Below, one piece after another: positions 39,626-47,887 of a DNA stretch of 64,000 bases. Source of the stretch: Thiotrichales bacterium (GTDB lineage Bacteria; Pseudomonadota; Gammaproteobacteria; Thiomicrospirales; Thiomicrospiraceae). Under the pieces are notes generated by a model. That model was not told the origin of the DNA, made no database searches, and worked only from the letters and a program-made list of their open reading frames with translations. The stretch covers positions 62,001 to 126,000 of the forward strand of contig JAFGUG010000011.1 in the NCBI GenBank assembly GCA_016938655.1. The letters are read 5' to 3'. How positions within the stretch are numbered: the first letter of the stretch is position 1; every line of letters starts with the position of its first letter. Made by a program: the position numbers and the translations under genes.

Positions 39626-40213
39626 ATGTCTCAAAAAGACCAGGGATTGGCGTTAGGCGCCGAAGAGGTTCAACAAACCATTTTGATGCTTAACTTATCC
39701 ATCGCGCAGATTGACCTCTCGATTTCTGAGGGGGATCATTCAGTTAATGCGTTGATCGACTCATTTACTTATATGTCTCAACAGCTGGAACAGATTAAAT
39801 TGGCTAGCAATGAGTTTTTAGAATCGACCGCCGACGCCGATATTGTTGAAGCGCACAATGCTATGCTGACCAGTCATACTTCTGAACTTGCTGAGAAAAT
39901 GCAACAAGCGGTGATTGCTTTTCAGTTTTACGATAAACTTAGCCAGCGTCTGGATCATGTTTCACATGGTTTATCGGGACTGGCGGATATCGTATCGCAT
40001 GAGATGCGTGTTAAAGACGAAGCAGAGTGGGAATCCTTTAAGCTTAATGTCCGCAAAGGCACCACCATGCGGGAAGAGGAAGAGTTGTTTGAATTGATTT
40101 TTGATCAAAAAGTGCCAACCGAAGAGGCCATTGAAATCATCAAAGGCCGAATGCTTGAGCGAATGAACAAAGAGAAAGATAACGAAGATGAAGACGAAAT
40201 AGAGCTGTTTTAA
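39626..40213 (+). CDS. putative divergent CheZ-like CheY phosphatase
   Basis: 195 residues, almost entirely helical. The segment AFQFYDKLSQRLDHV at residues 98-112 matches the CheZ catalytic helix: Asp103 and Gln107 have the same D-x-x-x-Q spacing as CheZ Asp143 and Gln147, with an FQ/QF just before. The C-terminus is a charged linker ending DEDEIELF, like the acidic-aromatic CheY-binding tail of CheZ (DDLLDSLGF). The gene starts 27 bp behind cheA with a strong ribosome binding site (AGAAAGGAG). The phosphatase role is inference from these two features and the position; overall similarity to CheZ is low. Confidence 0.65.
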   Translation: MSQKDQGLALGAEEVQQTILMLNLSIAQIDLSISEGDHSVNALIDSFTYMSQQLEQIKLASNEFLESTADADIVEAHNAMLTSHTSELAEKMQQAVIAFQFYDKLSQRLDHVSHGLSGLADIVSHEMRVKDEAEWESFKLNVRKGTTMREEEELFELIFDQKVPTEEAIEIIKGRMLERMNKEKDNEDEDEIELF

Positions 40214-40235
40214 ACGCTCAATCGTGATTATTCTT

Positions 40236-40262
40236 TAAAAGCCCCTTAATTGGGGTTTTTTA
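40236..40262 (+). terminator. terminator of the cheD-cheA-CheZ-like unit
   Basis: AAAAGCCCC, loop TTAATT, GGGGTTTTTT; about 23 bp behind the stop at 40213. Confidence 0.7.
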
Positions 40263-40420
40263 TGGTCGTTAAAAAGACATTAGCTACGTCTTATACCTTA
40301 TTTAGGCATAAAAAAATTAAGGTGTTTTATTTGGCAGAAATTGATAACAATAGCGCTACAAATACATCAGTAAAATGGTTTTTTAACATTTGCAGAAAAT
40401 TAATCAACAAGGAAAAACGC

Positions 40421-41344
40421 ATGAGAGAATTAAAAGCACTTTGGGCTAAGGCATTTTTAAGCTTGGCAATTCTGGCCGCACCAATGGCGACTTGGGCTGC
40501 CGATTACATGCCATTTGTGCTCAGTAATTTAAGTGCGGCGAGTGTCAAGGAAGCCTCTGATCAAGCTAAAAATGCCCTGCAAGCGAATGGCTTTGAAATT
40601 GTTGGGGAGTATTCACCCAATGGCAAGGCACAAGTTTTAGTGGTGACTAACAACGCTTTAAAAGCGGTTGCTGCGGCGTCTGAGAATGGTGGGTTTGGTG
40701 CAATGGCACGTGTCTCCATTACTGACAAAGATGGGCAGGTTCAAGTCAGCTATACCAATCCCATGTACATGTGGAATGCCTACCGAATGAAAGGGGATAT
40801 TACCCCAGTGCAAAAGGCGATGAACGCTGCGCTAGGCGCTAAAAAAGAGTTTGGTGCCGACAAAGCCTTAAGTGCCGATGACCTGCGTGAATATCACTAT
40901 AAAATGATGATGCCGTATTTTGATGATGAAGTTGAACTTGCCGAATATGCTTCCTATGAGCAAGCTATTAAACAGGTAGAAGCAGGCTTAGCATCGGGTA
41001 AAGCTGGGGCTTCAAAAATTTATCGTATTGATATTCCTGGTTCTAAAATGACGGTGTTTGGTGTAGGTTTGAGTAACGGAGAAGCGGCTGATAATTACAT
41101 CATGACTAAAATTGATAAAAATGCAGAGAGCCACGCTGCGCATTTCCCGTATGAAGTCTTAGTGGTGAATGATGAAGTCATTACCCTAAATGGTAAGTTT
41201 CGTATTGCCATGAACTGGCCGTCTTTGTCTATGATGGGTGAGGGCAGCTTTATGAGTATTTCAAATGCCCCTGATGACATTACAACCGCGCTTGAATCGG
41301 TCGCTAAAAATCAAAATCCAGAGCCTGAAGCCTCAATGCTTTAG
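40421..41344 (+). CDS. exported protein of unknown function (DUF302-like region)
   Basis: 307 residues from the ATG at 40421, which has AAGGAAA eight bases upstream; the same frame is open for 57 codons upstream but without a binding site. Signal peptide with cleavage after TWAA (about residue 27). The first mature half (SAASVKEASDQAKNALQANG, then FEIVGEYSPNGKAQVLVV) recalls DUF302-type ferredoxin-like domains. No catalytic motif is recognised. It stands alone between two terminators behind the chemotaxis genes; a link to chemotaxis is not shown. Confidence 0.7.
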   Translation: MRELKALWAKAFLSLAILAAPMATWAADYMPFVLSNLSAASVKEASDQAKNALQANGFEIVGEYSPNGKAQVLVVTNNALKAVAAASENGGFGAMARVSITDKDGQVQVSYTNPMYMWNAYRMKGDITPVQKAMNAALGAKKEFGADKALSADDLREYHYKMMMPYFDDEVELAEYASYEQAIKQVEAGLASGKAGASKIYRIDIPGSKMTVFGVGLSNGEAADNYIMTKIDKNAESHAAHFPYEVLVVNDEVITLNGKFRIAMNWPSLSMMGEGSFMSISNAPDDITTALESVAKNQNPEPEASML

Positions 41345-41370
41345 TTATTAACAATAAGAATCTCCTCTAG

Positions 41371-41396
41371 GCGCAGACTTTCTGCGCTTTTTTTGT
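41371..41396 (+). terminator. rho-independent terminator
   Basis: GCGCAGA, loop CTT, TCTGCGC, then seven T; behind the exported protein gene. Confidence 0.92.
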
Positions 41397-41409
41397 TTTT
41401 AGGCCTTGA

Positions 41410-41430
41410 AAACCAGCAGGCCTGTTCCTA
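41410..41430. repeat. CAGGCCTG palindrome upstream of htpG
   Basis: Core 41417-41424 within ACCAGCAGGCCTGTTC, in the 172-bp gap before htpG. Confidence 0.9.
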
Positions 41431-41516
41431 TTTAGTTGACACGATTATTTAATTAATTTCATTTATTCAACCTGAGCTTCAATCAGAAGTCAGGGTTAAA
41501 ACGGGAGAAGGTATTA

Positions 41517-43403
41517 ATGAGTTCAGTAGAAACCCACGCATTCCAGACCGAAGTTAATCAGCTATTAAAGTTGATGATTCATGCGTTGTATTCAAATAAA
41601 GAGATTTTTTTACGTGAATTAATTTCTAACGGCTCCGATGCCTTAGATAAATTACGTTTTGAAGCGGTATCCGATGATTCATTGAACGAAGGTGAAGAGG
41701 AGTTAGCGATTACCGTTGGCTTTGATAAAGAAGCACGCACCGTCACCATCACCGATAACGGTATTGGTATGACTCGTGATGAAGTCATTGCCAACATTGG
41801 TACCATTGCCAATTCAGGAACCAAAAAGTTTCTAGAAAACATGACCGGTGACCAAGCCAAAGATTCGCATCTTATTGGTCAGTTTGGGGTTGGCTTTTAC
41901 GCCTCATTTATCGTTGCCGATAAAGTTGAACTAACCACCCGAAAAGCGGGCACAACCGAAGCCACAAAATGGACATCGGCCGGTGAAGGCGATTACACCC
42001 TGGAAACGGTTGAAAAGGCGCAAAAAGGAACCGAGATTGTTCTGCACCTTAAAGAGGATATGGACGAGTTCTTAGAGCAGATGCGCCTAAAAACCATTAT
42101 CAGCACCTATTCTGATCACATTAGCTTCCCAATCAAGATGTTAAAAACAGAGTGGGATGAAGAGGCAAAAGCGCAAAAAACCACCGATGAGTTAGAGCAA
42201 GTTAACAAAGCCACCGCCATCTGGACGCAGCCTAAGTCAGAGTTAAGTGACGAAGAGTATAAAAACTTCTATCAAACCATCTCACACGACTTTAACGAGC
42301 CACTTGCGCATATTCACAACAAAGTGGAAGGCACGCTTGAATACACTTCATTGCTGTACATTCCGAAAAAAGCGCCCTTTGATCTGTACGATCGTGAACG
42401 TCGTTACGGCTTAAAACTCTATGTAAAACGTGTGTTCATTATGGACGATGCTGAACAGCTTATGCCAACCTACTTACGTTTTGTGCGTGGTGTGATTGAC
42501 TCAGCCGATTTACCATTGAACGTATCGCGTGAGATTCTACAAAGCAATAAAGTGGTCGATAAAATTCGCTCGGCTTCGGTTAAGCGTATTTTGGATGAGC
42601 TGACTAAGCTTTCTAAAGCGGAAGATCAGAGTAGCTTCGAGACATTCTGGGATCAGTTTGGACAAGTTATCAAGGAAGGGGTGATTGAGGACTTTGCTAA
42701 CAAAGACAAAATTGCTAAGTTGTTGCGCTTTGCCACCTCTAAAGATGACGTTCAAGCGCAACGAGTTGCGTTGCAAACCTATGTTGACCGTATGCAACCC
42801 GATCAAGAAGCCATTTACTTCATTACCGCAGATACTCATGCCGCGGCTAAAGGCAGTCCGCATTTAGAAATGTTCCGTAAAAAAGGCATTGAAGTTTTAT
42901 TGTTATCAGACCGCATTGATGAGTGGTTAGTTTCGCACATGACAGAGTTTGAAGGTAAGCCGTTAAAATCGATTACCTCTGCCGACCTAAAAGCGTTTGA
43001 TGACGAAGCGGAAAAAGAGTTGACTGAAGAGGACAAAAAAGCGCGTGAAGCCTTAACTGAAAAAGTTAAAAATGCGATTTCGGATTTGGTTTCAGACGTA
43101 AAAATTACGCACCGTTTAACCGAGTCACCTGCCTGTGTTGTGAGTGCCGATGGCGATATGTCCGCGCACATGGCACGTATGATGGAACAGATGGGTCAAG
43201 CCATTCCAAAGCAAAATCCAGTGTTAGAGCTTAACCCTGATCACGCCTTGGTTAAAAAGTTAGACTCTATTGAAGATGAAGCCAAAGTCAAACAGTGGTC
43301 ACTGTTCTTGCTAGAACAAGCCCAGTTAGCCGAAGGTGATCAGCTGGAGGAACCGGCAGAGTTCATTAAGCGTATGAATGCGCTTTTAAGTGATATGATT
43401 TAA
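41517..43403 (+). CDS. htpG: Hsp90-family chaperone HtpG
   Basis: 628 residues, ATG with GAGAAGG upstream. The GHKL ATP site is intact: RELISNGSDALDKLR, DNGIGMTRDEV, GTIANSGTKKF and GQFGVGFYASFIVA. Middle domain with GVIDSADLPLNVSREILQ holding the catalytic arginine region, and a C-terminal dimerisation domain. A cytosolic stress chaperone acting with DnaK. It is transcribed alone. Confidence 0.97.
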   Translation: MSSVETHAFQTEVNQLLKLMIHALYSNKEIFLRELISNGSDALDKLRFEAVSDDSLNEGEEELAITVGFDKEARTVTITDNGIGMTRDEVIANIGTIANSGTKKFLENMTGDQAKDSHLIGQFGVGFYASFIVADKVELTTRKAGTTEATKWTSAGEGDYTLETVEKAQKGTEIVLHLKEDMDEFLEQMRLKTIISTYSDHISFPIKMLKTEWDEEAKAQKTTDELEQVNKATAIWTQPKSELSDEEYKNFYQTISHDFNEPLAHIHNKVEGTLEYTSLLYIPKKAPFDLYDRERRYGLKLYVKRVFIMDDAEQLMPTYLRFVRGVIDSADLPLNVSREILQSNKVVDKIRSASVKRILDELTKLSKAEDQSSFETFWDQFGQVIKEGVIEDFANKDKIAKLLRFATSKDDVQAQRVALQTYVDRMQPDQEAIYFITADTHAAAKGSPHLEMFRKKGIEVLLLSDRIDEWLVSHMTEFEGKPLKSITSADLKAFDDEAEKELTEEDKKAREALTEKVKNAISDLVSDVKITHRLTESPACVVSADGDMSAHMARMMEQMGQAIPKQNPVLELNPDHALVKKLDSIEDEAKVKQWSLFLLEQAQLAEGDQLEEPAEFIKRMNALLSDMI

Positions 43404-43412
43404 TGTTCATTC

Positions 43413-43436
43413 ACTTTTAGCAGGCCTGCTAAATTC
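43413..43436. repeat. CAGGCCTG palindrome directly behind htpG
   Basis: Core 43421-43428 within TTTTAGCAGGCCTGCTAAAT, 18 bp behind the htpG stop. Confidence 0.9.
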
Positions 43437-43466
43437 CATTCTTGGATTTAAAAGGTCTAAAAAGCA

Positions 43467-43510
43467 AAAGCCCTAAATTGAGCAGGCCTGCTTGATTTGG
43501 GGCTTTTTGT
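43467..43510 (+). terminator. terminator of htpG with the palindrome in its upper stem
   Basis: AAAAGCCCTAAATT pairs with GATTTGGGGCTTTTT (one mismatch), and AGCAGGCCTGCT (core 43483-43490) sits at the apex, followed by a T tract. The whole is one long near-perfect inverted repeat. Confidence 0.85.
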
Positions 43511-43680
43511 TTTTATAAGTGTTGGTACCTCACTTCTTTGAATTTGCCGATTCAACTTTTCTGCAAGTCACGCTGGTTTATGGCACAATACGCCCAATTT
43601 AAAAAATCACTATTTATCACAGACTTAATCATCGTTTTTAATGGTTTTCATCTGGATAATAGAATTATTAGGACACTATT

Positions 43681-45282
43681 TTGATTTCTACAGCAAATAT
43701 CACCATGCAGTTTGGTGAAAAACCTCTTTTTGAAAACATCTCCGTAAAGTTTGGTGGTGGTAAACGTTACGGTTTAATCGGCGCGAACGGCTGCGGAAAA
43801 TCGACCTTTATGAAAATTCTTGGGGGCGATCTAGAGCAAACTTCTGGTACGGTAAGTATTGATGAGAACGAACGTGTTGGTAAGCTAAAGCAGGATCAAT
43901 TTGCTTACGAACAGTACAGTGTTATCGACACCGTGATTATGGGACAACCTGAACTTTGGGATGTTAAAAAAGAGCGTGATCGTATTTATAGTTTGCCCGC
44001 CATGACCGAAACCGAAGGGATGTTGGTTGCCAACTTAGAAGTGCAATTTGGTGAGATGGACGGTTACACAGCAGAATCACGCGCGGGTGAATTACTTCTT
44101 GGTTTGGAAATTCCGGTTGAGCAACACTACGGTCCAATGAGTGAAGTGGCTCCGGGTTGGAAATTGCGTGTGTTGCTTGCGCAAGCACTGTTTGCCGATC
44201 CAGATATTTTGTTACTCGATGAACCTACCAACAACTTGGACATGACGACCATTAGCTGGTTGGAAAACGTCTTGAATGAACGTAAGAGTACGATGATTAT
44301 CATCTCTCACGATCGACACTTTTTAAACAGTGTTTGCACGCACATGGCCGATTTAGATTATGGTGAACTACGCCTGTATCCAGGAAATTACGATGAGTAC
44401 ATGACGGCTTCGACCATGGCGCGTGAACAGCTGTTATCAGATAACGCCAAGAAGCAGGGGCAAATTAACGAGTTAAAAGCGTTTGTAAGCCGTTTCTCGG
44501 CCAATGCTTCTAAAGCCAAGCAAGCCACATCACGTGCGAAGTTAATCGACAAAATTGAATTGGCCGAAGTAAAAGCCTCTAGCCGTGTGAATCCGTTTAT
44601 TCGTTTTGAGCAAGATAAAAAACTGTTCCGTTTAGCCTTAGAAATTGAAAAATTAGGCAAAACCTATGACAACGATGGTGAAATGAACGAGGTCTTTAAA
44701 AACCTTAATCTGATGCTAGAAGTGGAAGAGAAAATTGCGGTGATTGGGCCAAACGGGGTGGGTAAGACCACTTTATTAAAATGCTTAATGGGTGAAACAT
44801 CGTTAACCTCCGGAACCGTAAAATGGTCTGAAAACGTTAAAATCGGTTATTACGCGCAAGACCATGCACACGATTTTGAAGAGGATTTAACCTTAATTGA
44901 GTGGATGGCGCAATGGAAGCAAGAGGGCGACGATGAGCAAGCGTTACGCGCTGTTTTAGGACGTTTATTGTTCTCCCAAAAAGAGATTGATAAGTCGGTT
45001 AAAGTGCTTTCTGGGGGCGAGCAGGGTCGTATGTTGTTTGGTAAGTTAATGTTACAAAAACCGAACGTCCTTATTATGGATGAACCGACTAACCACTTAG
45101 ACATGGAATCGATTGAGTCATTAAACCAAGCAATGGTTGATTACCCAGGAACAATCGTATTTGTTTCGCATGACCGTGAGTTTGTCAGTTCCATTGCCAC
45201 CCGAGTATTATCGATGACGCCAGAGGGGATTGAAGACTTCCGTGGTGATTATGAGTCGTTTTTGGCCACCCAAGCTAGCTAA
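43681..45282 (+). CDS. ybiT: ABC-F ATPase, YbiT type
   Basis: 533 residues, very close to E. coli YbiT from end to end. Two ATPase cassettes: Walker [10 protein letters not shown] and GPNGVGKTT, Walker [12 protein letters not shown] and [11 protein letters not shown], with an ABC-F linker between ([20 protein letters not shown]). No membrane domain. ABC-F proteins act on the ribosome; the cellular role of YbiT is not settled. It begins with TTG at 43681; AGGA lies eight bases upstream and no in-frame ATG is available nearer the conserved start. Confidence 0.93.
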   Translation: MISTANITMQFGEKPLFENISVKFGGGKRYGLIGANGCGKSTFMKILGGDLEQTSGTVSIDENERVGKLKQDQFAYEQYSVIDTVIMGQPELWDVKKERDRIYSLPAMTETEGMLVANLEVQFGEMDGYTAESRAGELLLGLEIPVEQHYGPMSEVAPGWKLRVLLAQALFADPDILLLDEPTNNLDMTTISWLENVLNERKSTMIIISHDRHFLNSVCTHMADLDYGELRLYPGNYDEYMTASTMAREQLLSDNAKKQGQINELKAFVSRFSANASKAKQATSRAKLIDKIELAEVKASSRVNPFIRFEQDKKLFRLALEIEKLGKTYDNDGEMNEVFKNLNLMLEVEEKIAVIGPNGVGKTTLLKCLMGETSLTSGTVKWSENVKIGYYAQDHAHDFEEDLTLIEWMAQWKQEGDDEQALRAVLGRLLFSQKEIDKSVKVLSGGEQGRMLFGKLMLQKPNVLIMDEPTNHLDMESIESLNQAMVDYPGTIVFVSHDREFVSSIATRVLSMTPEGIEDFRGDYESFLATQAS

Positions 45283-45299
45283 ACATGAGATAACAGGGT

Positions 45300-45346
45300 T
45301 GGGTTACGCCGTTTAAAGACGCCTGCTTTTTAGTGGGCGTTTTGCG
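45300..45346 (+). terminator. weak terminator-like hairpin behind ybiT
   Basis: ACGCC and GGCGT arms with a long loop (TGCTTTTTAGTG) and then TTTTGCGTTTT. Confidence 0.5.
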
Positions 45347-45417
45347 TTTTAGGTCAGGATAAATAGATTAGGAGTGCTTTGAAAGCGTGAATGAGGATGT
45401 GCTTGAGAAATAAAAAA

Positions 45418-45446
45418 GACCCGTTTAAAGAGGGTAAAAACGGGTC
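45418..45446 (-). terminator. minus-oriented terminator-like hairpin with no minus-strand gene behind it
   Basis: GACCCGTTT and AAACGGGTC arms (45418-45426, 45438-45446). The T run follows only when read on the minus strand (TCTTTTTTA). No minus-strand gene lies upstream of it in the 331-bp gap, so it could end an unseen minus-strand small RNA. Confidence 0.6.
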
Positions 45447-45477
45447 AATGGATACTAACTCTGAGGAGGTGACTTAA

Positions 45478-45501
45478 ATGTTAAGGGAACAGTTTAACTA
45501 A
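45478..45501 (+). CDS. seven-codon ORF behind a near-perfect ribosome binding site
   Basis: The sequence GAGGAGGTGA at 45463-45472 is almost fully complementary to the 16S rRNA tail and sits seven bases before ATG 45478. The frame codes for MLREQFN and stops at 45501. Such strength before so short an ORF suggests a leader peptide or translated regulatory mini-gene. It is 114 bp upstream of the DUF6502 gene. No amino-acid run indicating classical attenuation is seen. Confidence 0.35.
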   Translation: MLREQFN

Positions 45502-45599
45502 GCGTTTATTCATTTACTCTTCAATAAATGTAAATAAGTGCCATTTATTTAAGTCGAGCTTAGTTTAAATGTAAAAAAATCCCATGTCAATATTTGTTT

Positions 45600-45608
45600 T
45601 GCTATAAT
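45600..45608 (+). promoter_or_regulatory. extended -10 promoter placing transcription start at the DUF6502 ATG
   Basis: TGCTATAAT: an extended -10 (TG at 45600-45601, TATAAT at 45603-45608) without a visible -35. The start point predicted seven bases on is the A of ATG 45615, implying a leaderless mRNA. No ribosome binding site precedes the ATG. Confidence 0.7.
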
Positions 45609-45614
45609 TCGGCC

Positions 45615-46454
45615 ATGAATGAAATACAAGAACCCCAACAAACTGCCCTTTTCAAAGCAATCAAGCGCATTTTACGGCCTATGGTTAGCCTTATGCTTCG
45701 TCAAGGCATTACCTACACGGCATTTATTGATCTGCTCAAAGACACCTATGTTGAAGTGGCCGACCAAGAATTTGTGATTGACGGTAAGCGCCAAACAGAC
45801 AGTCGTATCAGTGTGTTAACAGGCGTACACCGTAAAGAGGTCAAACGCATTCGAGAGATGGACGTGATTCCGTTAGAACCCAAAGAGCGAAAAGCCAGCT
45901 TGAGTGCTCAGTTGATGGCCTATTGGTTGGGCAATCCAGACTGCATTGACGAAAATGGTAAACCGCTCGCTTTGCCGAGAGTCTCAGTGGGTAAAGAGAT
46001 CTCTTTTGATTCGATGGTTAAGGCGGTCACTAAAGATGTCCATCCTCGTTCTCTATTGGACGCGTGGTTAAACCAAGGGGTGGTGGTGTTAGATGCCGAT
46101 GGTTTGGTTATGCTACAAGAGTCGGGCTATGTGCCGGATGCAGATTACGAAGAGAAACTCTATTTTGCTGGTAAAAATATCGGTGACCATTTAGCGGTGG
46201 TCAAACACAATTTGGCGGGTGAGGATTCGCCGATGCTGGACCGTGCTGTTTACTATCAAAATCTTAGTGAGACTTCGGTTCAAACGTTAGAAACGTTTTC
46301 TAGACGCGCTTCAATTAATCTCCTCACTGAAGTGAATCAATTGGCAGGACGATTGCACGCACAAGACCAAGCGTTAGATTCGATTGACCATCGCTATAAG
46401 ATTCACTTTGGTACCTACTTTTATCGTCAAGATTCGAGTGATTCTCATGAATAA
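45615..46454 (+). CDS. DUF6502-family protein
   Basis: 279 residues from ATG 45615. Motifs typical of this uncharacterised family are LRPMVSLMLRQGITYTAFIDLLKDTYVEVA (about residues 17-46), TDSRISVLTGVHRKEVKRIRE (helix-turn-helix-like) and VHPRSLLDAWLNQGVV. The helical composition suggests a DNA-binding or regulatory protein, which is inference. It overlaps the next gene by eight bases, a lipoprotein with a DUF5666-like domain, so the two form an operon. The promoter TGCTATAAT ends only six bases before the ATG. Confidence 0.75.
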   Translation: MNEIQEPQQTALFKAIKRILRPMVSLMLRQGITYTAFIDLLKDTYVEVADQEFVIDGKRQTDSRISVLTGVHRKEVKRIREMDVIPLEPKERKASLSAQLMAYWLGNPDCIDENGKPLALPRVSVGKEISFDSMVKAVTKDVHPRSLLDAWLNQGVVVLDADGLVMLQESGYVPDADYEEKLYFAGKNIGDHLAVVKHNLAGEDSPMLDRAVYYQNLSETSVQTLETFSRRASINLLTEVNQLAGRLHAQDQALDSIDHRYKIHFGTYFYRQDSSDSHE

Positions 46455-47397
46455 TTCCATTCTATTGAATGTTTTTTTGGCACTGTTTATTTTGAGTGCC
46501 ACCGGATGTTCTACTTCGCAGCAAAAACCTCAACAAGAACCTGAAGCGGTGGTTGAGGCGATAAGCGAAGCTGAAACTTTGGCCGAGACAGACGAAGGTA
46601 ATGGCTTTGGTGGAACGGGACGCATGCAAACTCAGGTTGCAAAAAAAGTTGAGCCGATTAACCGTGCGTTACTGCGTCACTCAACCGTTTTAGATAATGG
46701 TTTTGGTGGCACAGGGCAAACCGCATCCGGCTTTGGTGGGACTGGATTTATTGGTACCTTAGAACAGTTTGGCAGTATCTGGGTCAATGGTATTGAAGTA
46801 GGTTTAGGGCAGAAAACCCTTATTCTCAGTAATATCGAATCGTTGTCAGAGGGCTTAACAGCCCAAGATTTACGCATTGGTCAGCAAGTCTGGTTTGAAA
46901 CCTTGCCAAATCAAGATAAAACCACCACCGCAGTGATACATGTTTTTTACCCATTAGCCGGTAAAATTGAGTCTGTGCAAACCCTTGATATGGTCACCGA
47001 GTTAGTGGTGAATGGGCAGCGTGTATATTTAAGTTCTGAAACCGTTATCCCTGAAAACATTCAGTTAAAAGTAGGCGAATCGGTTCGAATTAGTGGCTTA
47101 CCGGTTTATGCTATAACCCTTGCTGACAAAGCACAGGCAGTCGATTTGGGTCAGGGGGTCTTAAAACGCAGTAACGCTTGGCAAGCGACGTTAATTGAGC
47201 AGAGTATGGCGGGTGAGGTTTGGAGCACAAGTGTGCCGAATGTTCGTTTTAGCGATCAGGTCAATCGTTTGATTATGCATCCGAGCTGGTCAAGCAGTTA
47301 TCAAATGGGCGAGTTCCCTCATCTTCCAAAAGGCCTCGGCGCCAACCCGATTATTGAAGTGGTTGGCGACAAATCAGTCACGCCTCAGAACAAGTAA
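46447..47397 (+). CDS. lipoprotein with GFGGTG repeats and DUF5666-like domain
   Basis: 316 residues from ATG 46447. Lipobox LSATGC (lipid Cys at about residue 20). Three to four copies of GFGGTG follow within residues 55-105, then beta-barrel-like OB repeats typical of DUF5666 (LEQFGSIWVNGIEVG, LRIGQQVWFET, GKIESVQTLDMVTELVVNGQRV read in parts). It is overlapped by the DUF6502 gene. Function unknown; an exposed or periplasm-facing surface role is inferred from the lipobox and Gly-rich repeats. Confidence 0.75.
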   Translation: MNNSILLNVFLALFILSATGCSTSQQKPQQEPEAVVEAISEAETLAETDEGNGFGGTGRMQTQVAKKVEPINRALLRHSTVLDNGFGGTGQTASGFGGTGFIGTLEQFGSIWVNGIEVGLGQKTLILSNIESLSEGLTAQDLRIGQQVWFETLPNQDKTTTAVIHVFYPLAGKIESVQTLDMVTELVVNGQRVYLSSETVIPENIQLKVGESVRISGLPVYAITLADKAQAVDLGQGVLKRSNAWQATLIEQSMAGEVWSTSVPNVRFSDQVNRLIMHPSWSSSYQMGEFPHLPKGLGANPIIEVVGDKSVTPQNK

Positions 47398-47495
47398 TAA
47401 GTCAAGGCAAGTGGCTTAAGAAGCGCCTGAACTATTTTGGGTGCCTAAAAAGCCCTTATGCGAATACTTACTTCTTTCAAAGTTTCAGTGATTCC

Positions 47496-47822
47496 TCAAC
47501 TGTTGGTTGACGTGATTTTCAAGCCGACCACTCCAATAATAATCAAACTAATGAATAGCACTTTCATAACGGTCATGCTATCTTTGAATAGTAACCACCC
47601 CAAAACCGCAATCAGTGCGGTTCCAGCGCCAGCCCAAATTGCGTAAGCTAAACTGATGTCGAGTTTTTTGATTGCCAGCCATAAAAAAGTGAACGAGCTG
47701 ACATAAAACACGACCACTAACAGCGTAGCCATTAGGCTATTGGTTTGGCTCGATAGCTTTAAAGATAAAGTGCCAGCCACCTCTAAAATAATGGCGATAC
47801 TTAAATAGATCCAATATATCAT
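47496..47822 (-). CDS. small multidrug resistance (SMR) transporter
   Basis: 108 residues with four membrane helices. From the ATG at 47822 the essential membrane glutamate falls at position 14 (YLSIAIILEVAGTLSLK), as in EmrE, which supports this start over an in-frame TTG at 47834. Other motifs: LDISLAYAIWAGAGTALIAVLGWLLFKD. Exports cationic drugs or guanidinium in exchange for protons; the subtype (Gdx or Qac) cannot be fixed by eye. It is transcribed towards the lipoprotein gene. Confidence 0.9.
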   Translation of the reverse strand: MIYWIYLSIAIILEVAGTLSLKLSSQTNSLMATLLVVVFYVSSFTFLWLAIKKLDISLAYAIWAGAGTALIAVLGWLLFKDSMTVMKVLFISLIIIGVVGLKITSTNS

Positions 47823-47887
47823 CTGTGTTCTCAATAATTTTTGTAGGGTATGATTAAAACAGTCTTTCGATTGGGAGTCGAATTTTT

